Assembly (NCBI GenBank): GCA_024399965.1
Contig: JAKSNJ010000013.1
Span: 1 to 42,398 of the forward strand
Direction of reading: 5' to 3'
Length of the DNA stretch: 42,398 nucleotides
Source of the DNA: Paludibacteraceae bacterium
GTDB taxonomy: Bacteria > Bacteroidota > Bacteroidia > Bacteroidales > Paludibacteraceae
Shown here: one piece after another, positions 40,101 through 42,398 of the stretch
Layout: every line of letters starts with the position of its first letter
Position numbering within the stretch: position 1 is the first letter of the stretch
The notes under the pieces: generated by a model
Databases searched by the model: none
What the model was told of the DNA's origin: nothing
The model's input: the letters and a program-made list of their open reading frames with translations, nothing else
Program-made: the position numbers and the translations under genes

Positions 40101-42398
40101 AGGAATATCAGTTGTGCCAAAAGGCAAAGTATAACTATATTCAAACACGCCTTCTTGCAATTCAACATCATTGCCATTTACTTTTAAGCTTTTGAGCGTG
40201 GCATCGGTACTGGTAACGTGTTCTTTCCATTGAGCGGTAAGGGTGACATCGGCAGTGCCCATTGTAAGTTCATCTTCAGGCATTGCTGTTGTGACACCCG
40301 TAATACCAGACACAGACCAATAATCAAAATCCATATTTTCAGGATGGGTCATGTCTGAGCCCTCAGCAACGATGAACTTTTTCCCCTCAATAAGTTCAAA
40401 AGAAGCAGGTACATCACCCGAACCTTCGCCAGCAGAATATGTTACAGCATACGTCACAACACCTTCACGAACTACTCTTACACTCTTAATAAATGGATTT
40501 TGCCCATAAGTACTTGTGCGAACGAGATAAATAGAATTGATATTCTTACCTAAATTGTTGGGCAGAGTAAATGTATTCTCACCTACAACCCAGTTTGCTG
40601 AATTATCCCCAATAAAAGAGGCATCTGTTGTTCCTGAGAACACAGACATTTTTTTGCTAGCAGCCCCTGTGCAATATGCGATTACTTTATCACCCGGTTG
40701 AAAATAACCTTCTGCAAGAGTAACACCGATATACGAAAGAGTACCATCATTCAATTTATAGCCACCACTAGCATCAGCAGAACTACTTAATTTATAAACA
40801 GCACCTGTACCGCCAATGATACCTGTTACATCAAAAGTAGTTTGACCTGTCAAATCAATTCGGATAATATCCAACGGACCATTTGCCCATTTAGCTTTGA
40901 TAGTTACGGCTTTGTCAGGCATAGCGAATTTGCCTTCGGAGATAGCTACATCATCAGAAACCCATTCTTTGAATACCTTATTAGTGGGAGCAGTCATGCC
41001 AGTTGCAGCAGCAAGAGTAACCTCTTGACCTTGATAGTATTTGTTTGCATCCGTAGGAGGATTGCTACCACCATTGGCATTATAAGTGACAGTAAATTTA
41101 TCCGACCATTGAGCAGTAACCACAAACGGATCATCAGTAGCCGTAGCGTCAATAGAAGCAGGGCTCCAACCAGTAAAGTGGAAATCATCAGTATCTGCAA
41201 GAGGAGCGAAAGAGGCAACACCAATGCCTTCGGCATATTGAGTGGGATAACCATCAACACTCGCACCGTTTAAGTTGTCATAAAAAATTGCGTGTTTAGC
41301 AGCTTCTACTTGCCATTGAGCGTAGAGAGACAATGGAGTATTTTCTGATTTCCATTTAGAATCAGCATCTGCATAATCTGTATTAGCCACTAGAGAACCA
41401 TCTGCATTAATTATCTTGGTTCCTTCCGTTTCAGCCGTAAAATAGCCGAGCAAATCATGACCAGTGTAAGAAAGAGCAGTAAAAGAAGGTAAACTTTGAC
41501 CATAAGTTGCTGTAACAGTACCATCAGCGCTACCGCCATTTGCCTTTAAGTTAATCGTAGTAGTTTTAGCAGTCCATTTGGCATAGAGAGTAGTGTTGGC
41601 AGATAAAGAAGCACCAGCTACTGCTGCGTGCTCAGCAGCAAAATCATCATCGGTAAACCAACCACCAAAAGTATATCCCGTTTTAATAGGGGCTGCAGGC
41701 AACGGATTTGGCAAAGCCATAGTCGTAGAAACATTTTCAGGGCAGCCAGATTCTGCACCATCGCAATCATAAGTGATAGAAAAACCTGCGGAGGTAAAAG
41801 TGAGTGCATCTATAGTATTTCCAGAAGAAGAGTTACAATCTATCCACAGAATATATGTTCCTGCTGGGAGAATAGTTGTTTTATCGGCATCATAATAAAT
41901 TGGAATATCCGTAGTATTACTTTTAGATGTAGTGTACGATGATGAAGTATAAAGAAGCGACGAACCACCCTCAGTTTTATCATAGCACCACAAAGCTTGA
42001 CGTGAGTCATCATTACTTTTTATACCCGTAAACAATGCTTTTGCATCTTGATTTTGTGTGGCACTATAAACGGCAGTAATATCACTAGTTGATGCAGACG
42101 CCTCTTTTATCAAATCATAGTGAGCAGATTTAATCGAATATAATTTGTATGTAACATTCTTATTACTATTGTTACCAATAGTTGCCGTAACGGAACATGC
42201 GGAATTAGTCTTAAAGGCAATTGACATGCGATAAGCAACAACTTTATTTTTTTGCAAACTAGCTGTATTTTTAGCATATGAATAATAAGTCACCTTGTCT
42301 GGCAGCAGCGTTGAAGTAGACAAAGAAGAGGAAGAATATGCCTTACCTTTCGTTGCTACTTGCGTTGTGTAAGTAAAACTTTCTGCTCCCCACATCTG
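37194..42398 (-). CDS. giant secreted InlB/Flg_new-repeat protein, 5' end outside window
   Basis: At least 1734 residues. The first visible residues (QMWGAESFTYTTQ) look like the end of a signal peptide, so only about 15-25 residues are probably missing. About eight repeats of the Listeria-Bacteroides type (Flg_new/InlB B) occur, recognisable by YDCDGAESG, GYTFGGWF, TLYAKW and variants such as FHFTGWSPASI and VFAGWYSDPS. Between them are jelly-roll or discoidin-like segments (WIRNMQLAI). The C-terminus (KFIRNNQLFIIRDG, then FNAQGAKMR) matches the short T9SS-like signal of the 863- and 1643-aa proteins. Likely a surface adhesin. No catalytic motif was seen. Confidence 0.88.
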   Translation of the reverse strand, partial: QMWGAESFTYTTQVATKGKAYSSSSLSTSTLLPDKVTYYSYAKNTASLQKNKVVAYRMSIAFKTNSACSVTATIGNNSNKNVTYKLYSIKSAHYDLIKEASASTSDITAVYSATQNQDAKALFTGIKSNDDSRQALWCYDKTEGGSSLLYTSSSYTTSKSNTTDIPIYYDADKTTILPAGTYILWIDCNSSSGNTIDALTFTSAGFSITYDCDGAESGCPENVSTTMALPNPLPAAPIKTGYTFGGWFTDDDFAAEHAAVAGASLSANTTLYAKWTAKTTTINLKANGGSADGTVTATYGQSLPSFTALSYTGHDLLGYFTAETEGTKIINADGSLVANTDYADADSKWKSENTPLSLYAQWQVEAAKHAIFYDNLNGASVDGYPTQYAEGIGVASFAPLADTDDFHFTGWSPASIDATATDDPFVVTAQWSDKFTVTYNANGGSNPPTDANKYYQGQEVTLAAATGMTAPTNKVFKEWVSDDVAISEGKFAMPDKAVTIKAKWANGPLDIIRIDLTGQTTFDVTGIIGGTGAVYKLSSSADASGGYKLNDGTLSYIGVTLAEGYFQPGDKVIAYCTGAASKKMSVFSGTTDASFIGDNSANWVVGENTFTLPNNLGKNINSIYLVRTSTYGQNPFIKSVRVVREGVVTYAVTYSAGEGSGDVPASFELIEGKKFIVAEGSDMTHPENMDFDYWSVSGITGVTTAMPEDELTMGTADVTLTAQWKEHVTSTDATLKSLKVNGNDVELQEGVFEYSYTLPFGTTDIPTVVAVANDNYATVADPVVSLTQATITVTPESGEGDAKTYTINFTVKQTLDLEMVWDKSKKRCDGTTPSAVVKSTDDPIKNYLSISFTGGGAEGSSLNTSNNADGSLTITAKDGYVLESMSGFFGKLQANCEYSIDGGAHWETITTTSTSGDKCYSDIFADAIAKSFILRNTAANGAWIRNMQLAIAIEPAKHNITYEETKESDMTAYPTFYYEGVGIEEFAALNDVTGFHFDGWNPASIAPETTEDVTVTALWTPAYDVIYKYGEEQIGSEAVIDGGQTAKYADFQKQPMKVFAGWYSDPSCEDAYAVEMPVSVTENTTFYGKWNIAFAQTIDFEANAGASSLDETFWTSKNYAMSSTTGVSWDNNSKYADKGLKIKNNGTKLEFYVPANKLMIFKVGSTSGAKFDGTALTTSTSNVDFFNVVYDYATTDKKHTYQTTTGNYNILKSVTITDPFVIKYNVPEGADCDKTEDTFIGQSLTAPDATMEGKIFLGWYDAATGGNLIATANAPIFPTESMELFAQFRDINVEAVTNFAVTPTDDPFSVSLSWSIPGMVDVSQAMAPYQATTDPTDANPTLTVNADGSVDVTCQLGQYGNSGVGFPIASGVVKQISFEYKVDLPSSDCFVWGGAGVEAVKVNWQGKSTGKLTGDKADWTLAQCTMQENYWEGDMHTDADNQVAIYVNSDGTYTQSFSVRNIHYLIEGGESNDNQKVIVVRKADEASTGVDDGEKIYEGTNFFFQDNLTEAGTYYYTIYAVGPQDTYVASEPIKYEFAKIRDGLTNGKLVTMCQAQPIAKMWGGAAFDVEKKYSVGIVLIEANIDEEPLQAGKPYAVLAEAPEIYVLYAEGDAATIVAEANGLVGNLSTASGNLDVEGDNSYIFLDNHLYKASKDNGNYVAPDRAYLNYDNVEDHSELAAPTRRRLSMGGAERGQATGWDELMMNNGATKFIRNNQLFIIRDGKFFNAQGAKMR

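Noticed and set aside
1-42398. tRNA, rRNA, insertion sequence or prophage genes
   Set aside because: None recognised by reading both strands; no transposase or integrase motifs among the proteins.

Overview
The window looks like a chromosomal segment of an uncultured, probably host-associated member of Bacteroidales. The evidence is: promoters of the Bacteroidetes type (TTG or TTTG, 18-20 nt, TAnnTTTG); very large secreted proteins with type IX secretion (T9SS)-like C-termini; an STN-like/OmpA outer-membrane protein; GH13 lipoproteins; InlB-type repeats; a UbiA-type menaquinone prenyltransferase; and Bacteroidota-type housekeeping genes. Genus cannot be told from the sequence. No tRNA, rRNA, CRISPR array, insertion sequence or prophage gene was recognised.

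Layout. 1-5.6 kb is a plus-strand run of tightly packed, often overlapping genes: pth (5' cut by the window edge), a membrane LTA-synthase-like sulfatase-fold protein, hslR-like S4 protein, a DUF4924-like protein, nth, a menA-like prenyltransferase and a CPBP membrane protease. 5.7-13.8 kb carries its own promoter, a 2538-residue secreted protein with a classical T9SS sorting domain, and a translationally coupled 134-residue protein with a sorting-signal-like tail; mtaB follows. 14.9-22.5 kb (minus) is a two-gene operon of paralogous secreted proteins (863 and 1643 aa); the longer one has gained an array of about 85-residue Ig-like repeats. 22.8-26.2 kb (plus) is an operon of an STN-like/barrel/OmpA protein, a small secreted protein and a second barrel related to the first. 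26.2-27.7 kb (minus) is an S26-like peptidase, PqqD-like and HPr-kinase-like cassette. It diverges, through physically overlapping promoters, from two GH13 lipoproteins (27.8-31.1 kb). 31.2-33.3 kb (minus) holds HU, a 29-residue extremely basic protein, a terminator/attenuator and rng. 33.4-36.6 kb has mutY converging on and overlapping recQ, with an autogenous-looking XRE regulator ahead of recQ. 36.7-37.2 kb is a self-contained minus-strand transcript for two tiny proteins (47 and 50 aa), with its own promoter inside a perfect inverted repeat and its own terminator. 37.2 kb to the end is a 1733+ residue secreted protein with about eight InlB/Flg_new repeats.

Two repeat phenomena cut across the genes. 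First, heptamer tandem repeats lie in frame inside conserved genes (sulfatase, mtaB, mutY, recQ twice) and add low-complexity peptide inserts; because 7 is not a multiple of 3, copy-number change would switch the frame. Second, degenerate arrays of exactly 11-bp period lie between genes (3885-3972 and 22593-22702) and appear to be one family in opposite orientations. The surface-protein genes, the orphan PqqD/HprK-like/peptidase cassette and the two-peptide transcript are the best candidates for undescribed biology. Functional links between them are inference only.
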